Below, piece by piece: positions 1 to 6,547 of a stretch of DNA of 13,589 bases. Source of the stretch: CAZUGO01 sp964619935 (GTDB lineage Bacteria > Planctomycetota > Phycisphaerae > UBA1845 > CAIVHJ01); assembly GCA_964619935.1 (NCBI GenBank), contig CAZUGO010000055.1, forward strand, positions 1-13,589. Reading direction: 5' to 3'. The position numbers and the translations under genes were made by a program. The notes beneath the pieces are model-generated. The model was given only the letters and a program-made list of their open reading frames with translations, did no database searches and was not told where the DNA came from. Numbering within the stretch: the first letter of the stretch is position 1; each line of letters begins with the position of its first letter.

Positions 1-122
1 GGCCGGCGGTTGCTGCTGCGCGCTGCGCAACGCCGCTCCTCCCAACGCAGCTGGATGAAGCCCCTCCCCAGCGACTATCCTCGATAACTCTAACAGAGCA
101 ATTGTCGTGCCGAACAGGATTG
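1..122. repeat. Left copy of a 122-bp perfect terminal inverted repeat
   Basis: Bases 1-122 are the exact reverse complement of 13450-13571; the first mismatch is at 123 against 13449. The inner end of each copy, read outward, starts CAATCCTGTTCGGCACGACA. The copies lie about 13.3 kb apart and enclose mostly housekeeping genes. No transposase reading frame is visible in the 122 bases. The flanks at the two inner junctions (TTTGTGTCC at 123 and CCGGACC before 13450) are not the same sequence, so there is no target-site duplication pattern. It is either a multicopy element present in opposite orientations or an assembly-boundary effect. Confidence 0.95.
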
Positions 123-252
123 TTTGTGTCCCCCGAACTACACGAACTACATGATGGAGGCGGCTGCGGAACCACCGGAGCTTCGGCTGAACTGGGTGAG
201 CGCTGTCAAGGGGCTGGAGTACCTGGAGGCCGTGCGGCTATCCGATGACTGA
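123..252 (+). pseudogene. Possible C-terminal gene fragment abutting the repeat
   Basis: One plus-strand frame is open from the repeat edge to a TGA at 250-252 and reads about 42 residues ending in GLEYLEAVRLSDD. Its third codon positions are mostly G or C, as in the real genes of this window. There is an internal ATGATG at 151, but no Shine-Dalgarno sequence before it. The frame runs back into the repeat and meets TAA codons at 85 and 91. It therefore looks like the 3' end of a gene whose upstream part lies across the repeat junction or was lost. I do not recognise the family, and a chance open frame in GC-rich DNA is possible. Confidence 0.3.
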
Positions 253-449
253 GCGAACCAAGAGGCAACGCCGCCAGGGCCCAGAATAGGCCGTCATCAG
301 CGCAGCATCGCCGGTCATGGGCAGGTGGGTTGGGGTCCGGTGACGGCGATCTTGTCCCCTACCGGGGAGGCCCGGCCCGGCCGGCGGTGCAGGGCCGCCA
401 ACCAGCGGTGCCCGTTCCTGATTCGTGGATGCTGAGCGCGTGAGACGAC
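253..449. other. Non-coding stretch 3' of the tRNA; nothing recognised
   Basis: About 200 bases between the open-frame tail and the 3' end of tRNA-Glu. It is GC-rich with several GGCC/CCGG-type short palindromes. I see no credible reading frame, no U-tract terminator for the tRNA, and no second tRNA. Confidence 0.5.
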
Positions 450-521
450 TGACCCCACGGGGAATCGAACCCCGGTTGCCGGCGTGAAAAGCCGGTGTCC
501 TAACCGCTAGACGATGGGGCC
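450..521 (-). tRNA. tRNA-Glu (anticodon TTC)
   Basis: The minus strand gives a 72-nt cloverleaf. The acceptor 5' strand is GGCCCCA and the 3' strand TGGGGTC, with one G-T pair. The anticodon stem CCGGC/GCCGG holds the loop TTTTCAC with anticodon TTC. The T arm contains GGTTCGATTCC, and the D arm contains AGCGGTTAGGA. The discriminator base is A. CCA is not encoded, because the next bases are GTC, so it must be added enzymatically. The gene lies 116 bp downstream of the receiver/PEP-kinase gene on the same strand. I could not identify a convincing promoter of its own. Confidence 0.96.
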
Positions 522-637
522 GGTGTGCGGGTCGGGCGCGGTGTCGGCTCGATCCCGGCCCGGGGCGACCCGTCCTTTGGAGCATTGAATTTCGTCTGCC
601 CAAGGGTACAGCACTGTAGTCAATGGTTTGGGCGGGG

Positions 638-3637
638 TCAAATGTTGGCGCCCGGTGAATCGGTGATCGAGCCGTTGGTTGGCGGCTTGAGGATCACGCC
701 GCGGCGGGTGCGGCCATCCAGTCGCACGTCCAGCGGTGCTGCGGTCACCAGGTGTCGCAGGAAGCGGGTTTCTTCGGCGGCCGGTTGGGCGGCCAGCCAG
801 TCCCAGTCGATGGTGCCGGCGTCGTCGGTGGATTCCACGGTCAGGTATCCGACGCGCAGGGAAGTCAGGTTCTGGAAGAAGTGCGTGCCTTGGGAGGGTT
901 TGACCACGAAACCGTCCAGGGTGGTCTCGACGATGACGTTGGCGCTGGAGATCTGGTCCCAGGTTACCGGAATGCCCAGCCAGCGGTCGGCCGACCCCCA
1001 GCGCCCCGGACCGATCAGCACCGACGGCCGTTGGGCCTTGCGCAGCTTCTTGTTGATTGTGCCAATCTCGGTGGCGATTTCGCGGGTGTAGGCCGAATCA
1101 AAACTGTCCGGCTTGACGTAGATGATGTCCCGAATGTCGCACATCCGCCCGTTGCCAAGCGCTTGCGGGCTGCTGCACAAGGTCTGACCCGGGTCGAACT
1201 CGCCGATCTGCTCGATGCCGCAGTCATCCTCGAACACCGCCGGGCGGATCTGCAAGAAGCCGAAGTGCATCGGCTTGCGGGTCATATCGACGGCGAATTC
1301 GATTTCCACGGGGCAGCCCATGCCGTCGCGCCCGATCTTGAGCAGCGTTTGCAGGATTTCGGCCAGCGGGAACAGGTTGGACTTGAGCACATGGGCAAAG
1401 GTGACCAGTCGCGGACCGGATCGTGACAGCCCGTCGTAGACCACGTCATTGTCAAGCGAGTATACCGAACCGATCGGCGCCAGTGTGCCGTCCTCCTCGG
1501 CCGCATCGAGGTCGAGCTTGATGATGTTGGCCGAGGCGTCCGGGGTCGGAAAGACTTCCGGGCGGGAAATGTCCAGGGCGTAGAAATAGCGTTGCGAATG
1601 CTCGAGCATGTCCTTGATGGTCGGGAACTGCGGCAGGATCTTGGGATGGGCCGGCGAGAACACCAGGGCCTGGCCGCCTTCGACGACCAGTTTGCCGAGC
1701 CCGAGGCCGACCTGGGCGACCCCGTCTTCCGGGGCCATCTGGGCGGCCGGGTAGTAATTGTAGGACCGGGCCACGCCGGAGAAGGTCGGGTAGAAGCGGG
1801 TGCCGTGGGCACTGCCCACGATCTCCTGGAGGATCACCCCCATCTTTTCTTCCTCGGCGTGATGGGCGGTCGCTTCGAGATAGTCGCGGGCGGCCTGGAA
1901 GAACGTCGAGGCGTAGACCAGCTTGACCGCCGCGCACAGTTGCTCGAGTCGGACTTTCTGGTCCGGGTGATTGTTGGGCAGCATGTGCGTGGTGTAAATG
2001 CCGGCGAACGGCTGATCGGCGGCGTCTTCCAGCAGGCTGCTGGAGCGGACGGCCAGTGGGTACGACACTTGTTGCAGAAAGGCCGACAGTTTGCGGTGGA
2101 CGGTCTTGGGGATCTTGGCCCGCAGAAAGGCCTCGCAGATTTCGTTGTCGGAGGCGCCATTGCTGATCAGTGATCGCAGCTTGTTTTTGTCCACGAAGGC
2201 TTCGAAGACATCGGTGCCCAAGGCGGCACTGTGCGGGACTCCCAGCTGGGTGTTCGCGAACGACTGCTTCAGGTTTGAGCGACGAATCAGGGCGTTGATG
2301 AACGCCAGGCCCCGGGCCTTGCCGCCCATGGATCCGCCGCCGATCCGGGTGAAGGTGGTGGCCTCGTCAAACCGCCGGGCCGAGAACTCGCTGACCACGC
2401 CGCTCTGGTTGCGTTCCCGAAATTCGGCCAGGGTGTCGATCAGGTAGCGGCGCATGACCTCGGGGCCGGCGAAGTCGGTGACCTTCTTGGGCCGGATGCG
2501 CGAGGCCAGCTCGAATTCGGTCCGGGCCATGAACCAGTTGCTGAAGTGGTTGTGCAGGGCGTGATAGTTCAGCGATTCGCTGGGGATTTTCTTGACCATC
2601 TCCTCGAAGGAGCGCAGGTCATGGGCCCGGCCGACCACGCTGCCGTCGGGCATGGCGAACACGAAATCGCCGAAACCCATCCCGCCCAGCAGAAACGAAC
2701 GCAGGTCCTGTAGCAGGGTCGGCGACTTCTTGTTCACGAATCCGGCCTGCAGCCTGGAGGCACTTTCCTCGTACTTGCCGTCGGACGATTGCACGACGAT
2801 GGGGATGTCGGCACAGTCTTCCTTGACCCGGCGGGTGAACTCCAGTCCGGCTTCTGGGTCCAGCTTGCCGTTTCGCGGAAAGCGGACGTCGGTGATGACG
2901 CCCAGCAGTTGGCCGCAGTATTTCTGGTACAGCTCCCAGGCTTCCTCGAAGGTTTCGGCCAGCAGGATTTTGGGTCGGGCCCGCATACGCAGCAGTCGCT
3001 GCATGAGGTTGATGCCCTCGGCCATCAGCGACTGGGTCAGCTTGACCAACTCGGTGTAGATCAGCGGCAGGTACACCGAGTAAAACCGCACGGAGTTCTC
3101 GATGACGATAATCACGCGGACGTCGCCCACCCGGGTGTCGTGCTCGACGTTCAGTTGGTCTTCCACCAGCTTGATGATTGCCAGCAGCATCTTGGCGTCG
3201 CCGTTCCAGACGAACACCCGGTCGATGCAGCGCCGGTTTCGCAGTGCCGGCTGGCGCTCCAGGTCGCGGGCATCCTCGGCCAGCACCACCACCGGCAGGT
3301 TCGGCTTGAGGGCCTTGACCGCCATGGCGAACTCGGCGACGTTGAGGTTGCCCAAGCGGGTCATGGTGATGACCAGGTCGATCGGGAAGGCTTCCAGTGC
3401 CTGCAGGGCCTCGGCGCCGGTCGACACCCGCGAGACCCGCGGGGCGTGCGACAGGTTCATGTCCATGAACTCGCTGGTGATCATCTCGCTGACCAGCCCC
3501 TCTTCCTCCAGGATGAAGGATTCGTACAGGCTGGAGACCAGCAGCACGTTCTGCACCCGGTTGGGCATCAGGTTGTGGAAGCCACCGAAATTGAATTCCA
3601 GGTCGCCGGGCTCGAGATGTGCGGGTTCGTCAATCAT
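638..3637 (-). CDS. Two-receiver protein with PEP/pyruvate-binding (PPDK N-terminal-like) kinase domain
   Basis: A 999-residue protein. Residues about 30-130 resemble a response-regulator receiver but read VITM where the phospho-accepting Asp would be. Residues about 173-320 form a second receiver-like unit with Asp250 (ITDVRF), VVQSS and Lys303/304. Residues from about 430 onward are an ATP-grasp PEP/pyruvate-binding domain like that of PEP synthase and pyruvate phosphate dikinase. It shows a glycine-rich GGSMGGKARG at 434-443 and AVRSSSLLEDAADQPFAG at 529-546. The C-terminus carries LIGPGRWGS and PSQGTHFFQNL. There is no swivelling phosphohistidine domain and no PEP-binding TIM barrel, so it is not a complete PEP synthase. 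Similar proteins are known in Bacteroidota without an assigned reaction. I chose the ATG at 3637 because GGTGA lies 6 nt upstream; a TTG at 3640 is possible. Probably cytosolic. The family call is firm; substrate and signal are unknown. Confidence 0.88.
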   Translation of the reverse strand: MIDEPAHLEPGDLEFNFGGFHNLMPNRVQNVLLVSSLYESFILEEEGLVSEMITSEFMDMNLSHAPRVSRVSTGAEALQALEAFPIDLVITMTRLGNLNVAEFAMAVKALKPNLPVVVLAEDARDLERQPALRNRRCIDRVFVWNGDAKMLLAIIKLVEDQLNVEHDTRVGDVRVIIVIENSVRFYSVYLPLIYTELVKLTQSLMAEGINLMQRLLRMRARPKILLAETFEEAWELYQKYCGQLLGVITDVRFPRNGKLDPEAGLEFTRRVKEDCADIPIVVQSSDGKYEESASRLQAGFVNKKSPTLLQDLRSFLLGGMGFGDFVFAMPDGSVVGRAHDLRSFEEMVKKIPSESLNYHALHNHFSNWFMARTEFELASRIRPKKVTDFAGPEVMRRYLIDTLAEFRERNQSGVVSEFSARRFDEATTFTRIGGGSMGGKARGLAFINALIRRSNLKQSFANTQLGVPHSAALGTDVFEAFVDKNKLRSLISNGASDNEICEAFLRAKIPKTVHRKLSAFLQQVSYPLAVRSSSLLEDAADQPFAGIYTTHMLPNNHPDQKVRLEQLCAAVKLVYASTFFQAARDYLEATAHHAEEEKMGVILQEIVGSAHGTRFYPTFSGVARSYNYYPAAQMAPEDGVAQVGLGLGKLVVEGGQALVFSPAHPKILPQFPTIKDMLEHSQRYFYALDISRPEVFPTPDASANIIKLDLDAAEEDGTLAPIGSVYSLDNDVVYDGLSRSGPRLVTFAHVLKSNLFPLAEILQTLLKIGRDGMGCPVEIEFAVDMTRKPMHFGFLQIRPAVFEDDCGIEQIGEFDPGQTLCSSPQALGNGRMCDIRDIIYVKPDSFDSAYTREIATEIGTINKKLRKAQRPSVLIGPGRWGSADRWLGIPVTWDQISSANVIVETTLDGFVVKPSQGTHFFQNLTSLRVGYLTVESTDDAGTIDWDWLAAQPAAEETRFLRHLVTAAPLDVRLDGRTRRGVILKPPTNGSITDSPGANI

Positions 3638-3655
3638 CAAGGGTCACCGCCCGCC

Positions 3656-3684
3656 ATTATACCGGCCGGCGGTGATCTGGTCAG
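3656..3684 (-). promoter_or_regulatory. Candidate sigma-70-type promoter of the receiver/PEP-kinase gene
   Basis: On the minus strand there is a perfect -10 hexamer TATAAT (3661-3656), 17 bp from CTGACC (3684-3679), which matches TTGACA at four of six positions. Transcription would start near 3649, leaving a leader of only about 12 nt that just includes the GGTGA ribosome-binding element (3648-3644). Confidence 0.6.
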
Positions 3685-3732
3685 GGTTGAGCGCCATCCC
3701 GCGCGGTCGGCGGCAGGCCAACCGCCCCTGCA

Positions 3733-3749
3733 GCGCTGCAAGGCAGCGC
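3733..3749. other. Perfect 7-bp hairpin between gdhA and the PEP-kinase gene
   Basis: GCGCTGC, a 3-base AAG loop, then GCAGCGC. No T-run follows on either strand, so it is a weak or factor-dependent terminator candidate for gdhA, or a chance palindrome. The rest of 3685-3914 is GC-rich with no gene that I can support. Confidence 0.35.
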
Positions 3750-3914
3750 CCCGGGTCTCGGCTCCGCCGGACGGCGGTGTCAGCCGCCATCACGTGGAGA
3801 CTCCCGGCGCGTGACGGCTCGATCGCCGCTCGAGGAGCGGTTGCCGCAAAGGGGAGGAGGTGGTGTACAATGCACGAGCACGGCGCGACGGCGTACCTGG
3901 GCGAACGGGCGGTA

Positions 3915-5276
3915 CTAGACCACGCCCAGGTCGAGCATGGTGTCGGCGACCTTCAGGAAGCCGGCGATGTTGGCACCGTTGACGTAGTTCCCGGGAGTCC
4001 CGAAGCGTTCGGCGGTGTCCACGCAGGTCTTGTGGATGTTTCTCATGATGCCGCGCAGCCGCTGGTCGACCTCCTCGCGGCTCCAGCTCAGGCGCATGGA
4101 GTTTTGGGACATCTCCAGGCCGGAGACGGCCACGCCGCCGGCGTTGGCGGCTTTGCCGGGTCCGAACAGGATGTTGCCTTCCAGGAAGACGTTGACCGCC
4201 TCGGGAGTGCTGGGCATGTTGGCGCCTTCAGAGACCACCATGCAGCGGCCCTTGGCCAGGTTGCTGGCATCGACCGCATTGATTTCATTCTGGGTGGCGC
4301 AGGGCAAGGCGATGTCGCAATCCAGCGCCCACAGCGGATTGGATTCGGCGGCCGGGTCCATCGGCAGGTACACGGCCTTGGGGTATTTATCCTTGTATTC
4401 CTTGATGCGACCCCGGCGCTTGTTCTTAAGGTCCTTGACGAATGCCAACTTGGAGGCATCGATGCCCTCTTCGTCGATGATCGCGCCGTTGGAATCGGAG
4501 AAGCTCAGCACCCTACCGCCGAGTTCAATGGCCTTCTCGGCTGCAAACTGGGCCACGTTGCCCGAGCCGGAGATGACCACCTTCTTGGCGGCAATGTGTT
4601 CGTTGCGGGCCTTGAGCATTTCCTCGGCAAAGTATACGGCGCCGTAACCAGTGGCCTCGGGGCGGATCAGGCTTCCACCCCAGTTCAAGCCCTTGCCGGT
4701 GAGCACGCCCTCGAAGCGGTTGGTCAGCTTCTTGTATTGGCCGAACAGATAGCCGATCTCACGACCGCCGACGCCGATGTCACCCGCGGGCACGTCGGTG
4801 TTTGGGCCGATGTGGCGGAACAGCTCGTTCATGAAGCTCTGGCAGAAGCGCATGACCTCGTGATCGCTCTTGCCCTTGGGGTCGAAGTCTGAACCGCCCT
4901 TGCCGCCGCCCATCGGCAGGGTGGTCAGGGCGTTCTTAAAGATCTGCTCGAAGCCCAGGAACTTGATGATGCTCAGGTTCACCGACGGATGGTAGCGCAA
5001 GCCACCCTTGTACGGGCCCAGGGCGCTGTTGAATTCCACCCGGAAACCGCGATTGACCTGGACTTCGCCGCTGTCGTCGACCCATGGGACCCGGAACATG
5101 ATGACCCGTTCCGGCTCCACCAGCCGATCCAGAATCTTGTGCACCCGATACTCCGGGTTCTTGTCCAAAACCGGGATCACGGACTCGACCACTTCCTCGA
5201 CCGCTTGGAGAAACTCCTTCTGCTCGGGATTCTTGGCGGTCACCGGGGCCATGAAGGACTTCACTGCGTTGGCCAT
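3915..5276 (-). CDS. gdhA: Glutamate dehydrogenase, hexameric ~450-residue type (probably NADP-dependent)
   Basis: A 453-residue enzyme catalysing reversible reductive amination of 2-oxoglutarate by ammonia to glutamate in the cytosol. The active-site set is complete: Lys90 in GPYKGGLRYHP, Lys114 in FKNAL, the catalytic Lys126 in PMGGGKGGSDFDPKGKS, and Asp166 in PAGDIGVGGREIGY. The Rossmann segment VVISGSGNVAQFA starts near residue 233, and the second strand ends in FSDSNG. Length matches the bacterial small hexameric class. Coenzyme preference for NADP is inferred from overall resemblance to the E. coli type, not proven. The start ATG at 5276 has AAGGAG 9 nt upstream. The frame stays open for another 74 codons, but that part is Cys/Arg-rich and unlike any GDH. 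It lies 277 bp upstream of the receiver/PEP-kinase gene on the same strand and probably has its own transcript. Confidence 0.97.
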   Translation of the reverse strand: MANAVKSFMAPVTAKNPEQKEFLQAVEEVVESVIPVLDKNPEYRVHKILDRLVEPERVIMFRVPWVDDSGEVQVNRGFRVEFNSALGPYKGGLRYHPSVNLSIIKFLGFEQIFKNALTTLPMGGGKGGSDFDPKGKSDHEVMRFCQSFMNELFRHIGPNTDVPAGDIGVGGREIGYLFGQYKKLTNRFEGVLTGKGLNWGGSLIRPEATGYGAVYFAEEMLKARNEHIAAKKVVISGSGNVAQFAAEKAIELGGRVLSFSDSNGAIIDEEGIDASKLAFVKDLKNKRRGRIKEYKDKYPKAVYLPMDPAAESNPLWALDCDIALPCATQNEINAVDASNLAKGRCMVVSEGANMPSTPEAVNVFLEGNILFGPGKAANAGGVAVSGLEMSQNSMRLSWSREEVDQRLRGIMRNIHKTCVDTAERFGTPGNYVNGANIAGFLKVADTMLDLGVV

Positions 5277-5457
5277 CTCGCAAGGCTCCTTTTCTGCTAT
5301 GCGAACGCACCACCCGACCGAACTTCCGGCTCGATCCGCAAGACCGCGTGGCCGGGCGACACACCGTCGCCACAGAAACGCCTCACAGCAGGGATTGAAC
5401 TTCGGGCAGTTCCGGCACCACAGCGCCGGGCGGGGCAAGTGTACAGCGTGCGTGCAA

Positions 5458-5474
5458 GCGGTTACTTTAACCGC
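5458..5474. promoter_or_regulatory. Perfect palindrome beside the candidate gdhA promoter
   Basis: GCGGTTA-CTT-TAACCGC is a perfect 7+7 inverted repeat with a 3-base centre. On the gdhA strand it lies 14 bp upstream of the -10-like TACACT (5443-5438), covering where the -35 element would sit. No good -35 hexamer is present at 17 bp. That would fit an activator- or repressor-controlled promoter. It is not followed by a T-run, so it is not a normal terminator. Confidence 0.35.
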
Positions 5475-5685
5475 AGTCCGCCGGGCGCGGCAATGCACGC
5501 CGCAGGGCCGCGCGGCTGACGATGCTGGATTGCTCCGGCGGGCGGCTAGCGAGGGGGCTTGCGTGGGCCTGCTGTGGCTATTTCGGACCCGTTCGCGGCG
5601 GGTTGGCGCCAGCGCTAACTACAGCGGCTGGAATTAATTACGCACGGGGGTGCCAGCGGACGGCTACTGACCCCCAAATTCGAGC

Positions 5686-5715
5686 TTGCGAGAGGGCGTC
5701 GGTCTCTGCTAGACT
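5686..5715 (+). promoter_or_regulatory. Candidate promoter of the histone-like gene
   Basis: TTGCGA (5686-5691), an 18-bp spacer, then TAGACT (5710-5715) preceded by TGC, which makes an extended -10. Each hexamer matches consensus at four of six positions. The start point would be near 5722, giving a leader of about 46 nt that ends with TAGGAG (5755-5760). Confidence 0.55.
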
Positions 5716-5767
5716 GCGGCCCCATTGATTGTAACTACCCATAAGCTATCGGATTAGGAGCATTCGG

Positions 5768-5947
5768 ATGGAGGAATACGAACAGCTCAGAAGGCTCGTC
5801 GAAGCGGCGGCCGACGACATCGACAAGGCCTGTGGCGGCAACAAGGCCGCCGGCACCCGAGTTCGAAAGGCAATGCAGGATATCAAGAACGCTGCCCAGG
5901 ATGTTCGCAAGCGCATTCTGGAAATCAGGTCCGAACCGGCGAAGTAA
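5768..5947 (+). CDS. Small histone H1/Hc1-like nucleoid protein
   Basis: 59 residues starting MEEYEQLRRLVEAAADDIDK. The recognisable family signature is GNKAAGTRVRKAMQD (about 24-38) followed by IKNAAQDVRKRI. This is the conserved block of short H1-like proteins (Hc1 family) found in Bacteroidota, Chlamydiae and Planctomycetota. The protein should be all-helical and is thought to bind DNA. Unlike chlamydial Hc1 it lacks a Lys/Ala-rich basic tail. I count 13 Lys/Arg against 11 Asp/Glu, so its net charge is only about +2. AGGAG lies 7 nt before the ATG. The gene is flanked by its own promoter and a strong terminator, so it is probably monocistronic and well expressed. The family call is good; DNA binding by this short near-neutral form is inferred. 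Confidence 0.85.
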   Translation: MEEYEQLRRLVEAAADDIDKACGGNKAAGTRVRKAMQDIKNAAQDVRKRILEIRSEPAK

Positions 5948-5963
5948 CCCAATCCCCGCCGAC

Positions 5964-6001
5964 CCCGGGCCGGTTCACAACACCGGCCCGGGCGGCTTTT
6001 T
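5964..6001 (+). terminator. Rho-independent terminator of the histone-like gene
   Basis: A perfect 11-bp stem (CCCGGGCCGGT / ACCGGCCCGGG) with a 7-base TCACAAC loop, then CGGC and a run of five T. It begins 16 bp after the stop codon and ends only 36 bp before the FabZ-like start. The next operon must therefore use a promoter overlapping this structure or depend on read-through. Confidence 0.88.
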
Positions 6002-6037
6002 AAGGCCAGAAACAGCGGTCACCCGCGGAAGTCACCC

Positions 6038-6514
6038 ATGCCCCCGGCACCCCTGATCGAGCTCGACGACATCGATCTGACCCGCGTTCTAATGACACGA
6101 GAGCAGATTTACCAGGAGCTGCCGCATCGTCATGAGTTCATGCAATTGGACGGGCTGGTGTACATGAACGATGACGTCACCGCAGCGGTGGCGTTCCGCG
6201 ATGTCCGGCCCGACGAGTTCTGGGTGCGCGGCCATCTTCCGGGCAGGCCGATTTTTCCGGGGGTCTTGATGATCGAGACCGCCGCTCAGATTGCCTCACT
6301 GGTTGCCAGCCGCTACGGCCAGCTTGGGGATCGGTTCATCGGTTTGAGCGGCGTCGACAAGGCCAAGTTCCGCGGCGTGGTTGAGCCGAACCAGCGACTG
6401 TACATTCTGGCCAAGCTGTTGCGCTCCCGCGAGCGGCGGTTTGAGTGCATGGCCCAGGGGGTGGTGGACGGCAAGATCGTCTTCGAAGCCCAGATCATCG
6501 GCATGACCATCTAG
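6038..6514 (+). CDS. FabZ-like (3R)-hydroxyacyl-ACP dehydratase, hot-dog fold
   Basis: 158 residues. The FabZ pattern is clear: LPHRHEFMQLDG at 29-40, then GHLPGRPIFPGVLMIETAAQ at 65-84. His66 and Glu80 are 14 residues apart, as in the catalytic His/Glu pair of FabZ, so the protein should be a competent dehydratase removing water from 3-hydroxyacyl-ACP in the cytosol. Length is near the 140-150 usual for FabZ, with about 20 extra N-terminal residues. GGAAG lies 6 nt before the ATG. It is not beside other fatty acid genes here but leads a co-directional set with the UvrC-like gene (33-nt gap). It may be a paralogue rather than the main fabZ, so I give no symbol. Confidence 0.88.
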   Translation: MPPAPLIELDDIDLTRVLMTREQIYQELPHRHEFMQLDGLVYMNDDVTAAVAFRDVRPDEFWVRGHLPGRPIFPGVLMIETAAQIASLVASRYGQLGDRFIGLSGVDKAKFRGVVEPNQRLYILAKLLRSRERRFECMAQGVVDGKIVFEAQIIGMTI

Positions 6515-6547
6515 CAGCCCATTTCTCGCCAGCATTTCCCCGGCGGT

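Larger units (their letters stand above)
5277..5767. promoter_or_regulatory. Divergent regulatory region between gdhA and the histone-like gene
   Basis: 491 bp without a supportable gene. From the gdhA side it holds the AAGGAG ribosome-binding site (5291-5286), a 6-bp perfect leader hairpin (GGCGAC, ACACC, GTCGCC; 5355-5371), a TACACT -10-like hexamer on the minus strand (5443-5438), and a palindrome beside it (5458-5474). In the middle is an 18-base near-palindrome, GTTGGCGCCAGCGCTAAC (5602-5619). The promoter of the histone-like gene follows. The open frames across this region look like shadows without ribosome-binding sites. Confidence 0.6.

Noticed and set aside
238..603. 121-codon minus-strand frame at the left end
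   Set aside because: It passes straight through tRNA-Glu and is Arg/Pro/Gly-rich, with no ribosome-binding site.
595..623. TTGACT on the minus strand as the -35 of a tRNA-Glu promoter
   Set aside because: At 16-18 bp the downstream hexamers (such as GGCAGA) do not resemble a -10 element.
3861..3880. GGGGAGGAGG followed by TGTACAATG as a plus-strand gene start near 3879
   Set aside because: The frame it opens is antisense to gdhA, whose protein is certain, and the encoded sequence is a typical shadow.
3102..4892. 596-codon plus-strand open frame spanning the gdhA/PEP-kinase boundary
   Set aside because: It is antisense to two genes with clear conserved motifs, has low-complexity Arg/Ser then His/Gly/Val-rich sequence, and crosses a promoter and an intergenic gap.
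5277..5498. 74-codon N-terminal extension of glutamate dehydrogenase
   Set aside because: Cys/Arg-rich and unlike GDH; a good AAGGAG sits before the internal ATG at 5276, and the extension covers the candidate promoter and palindrome.
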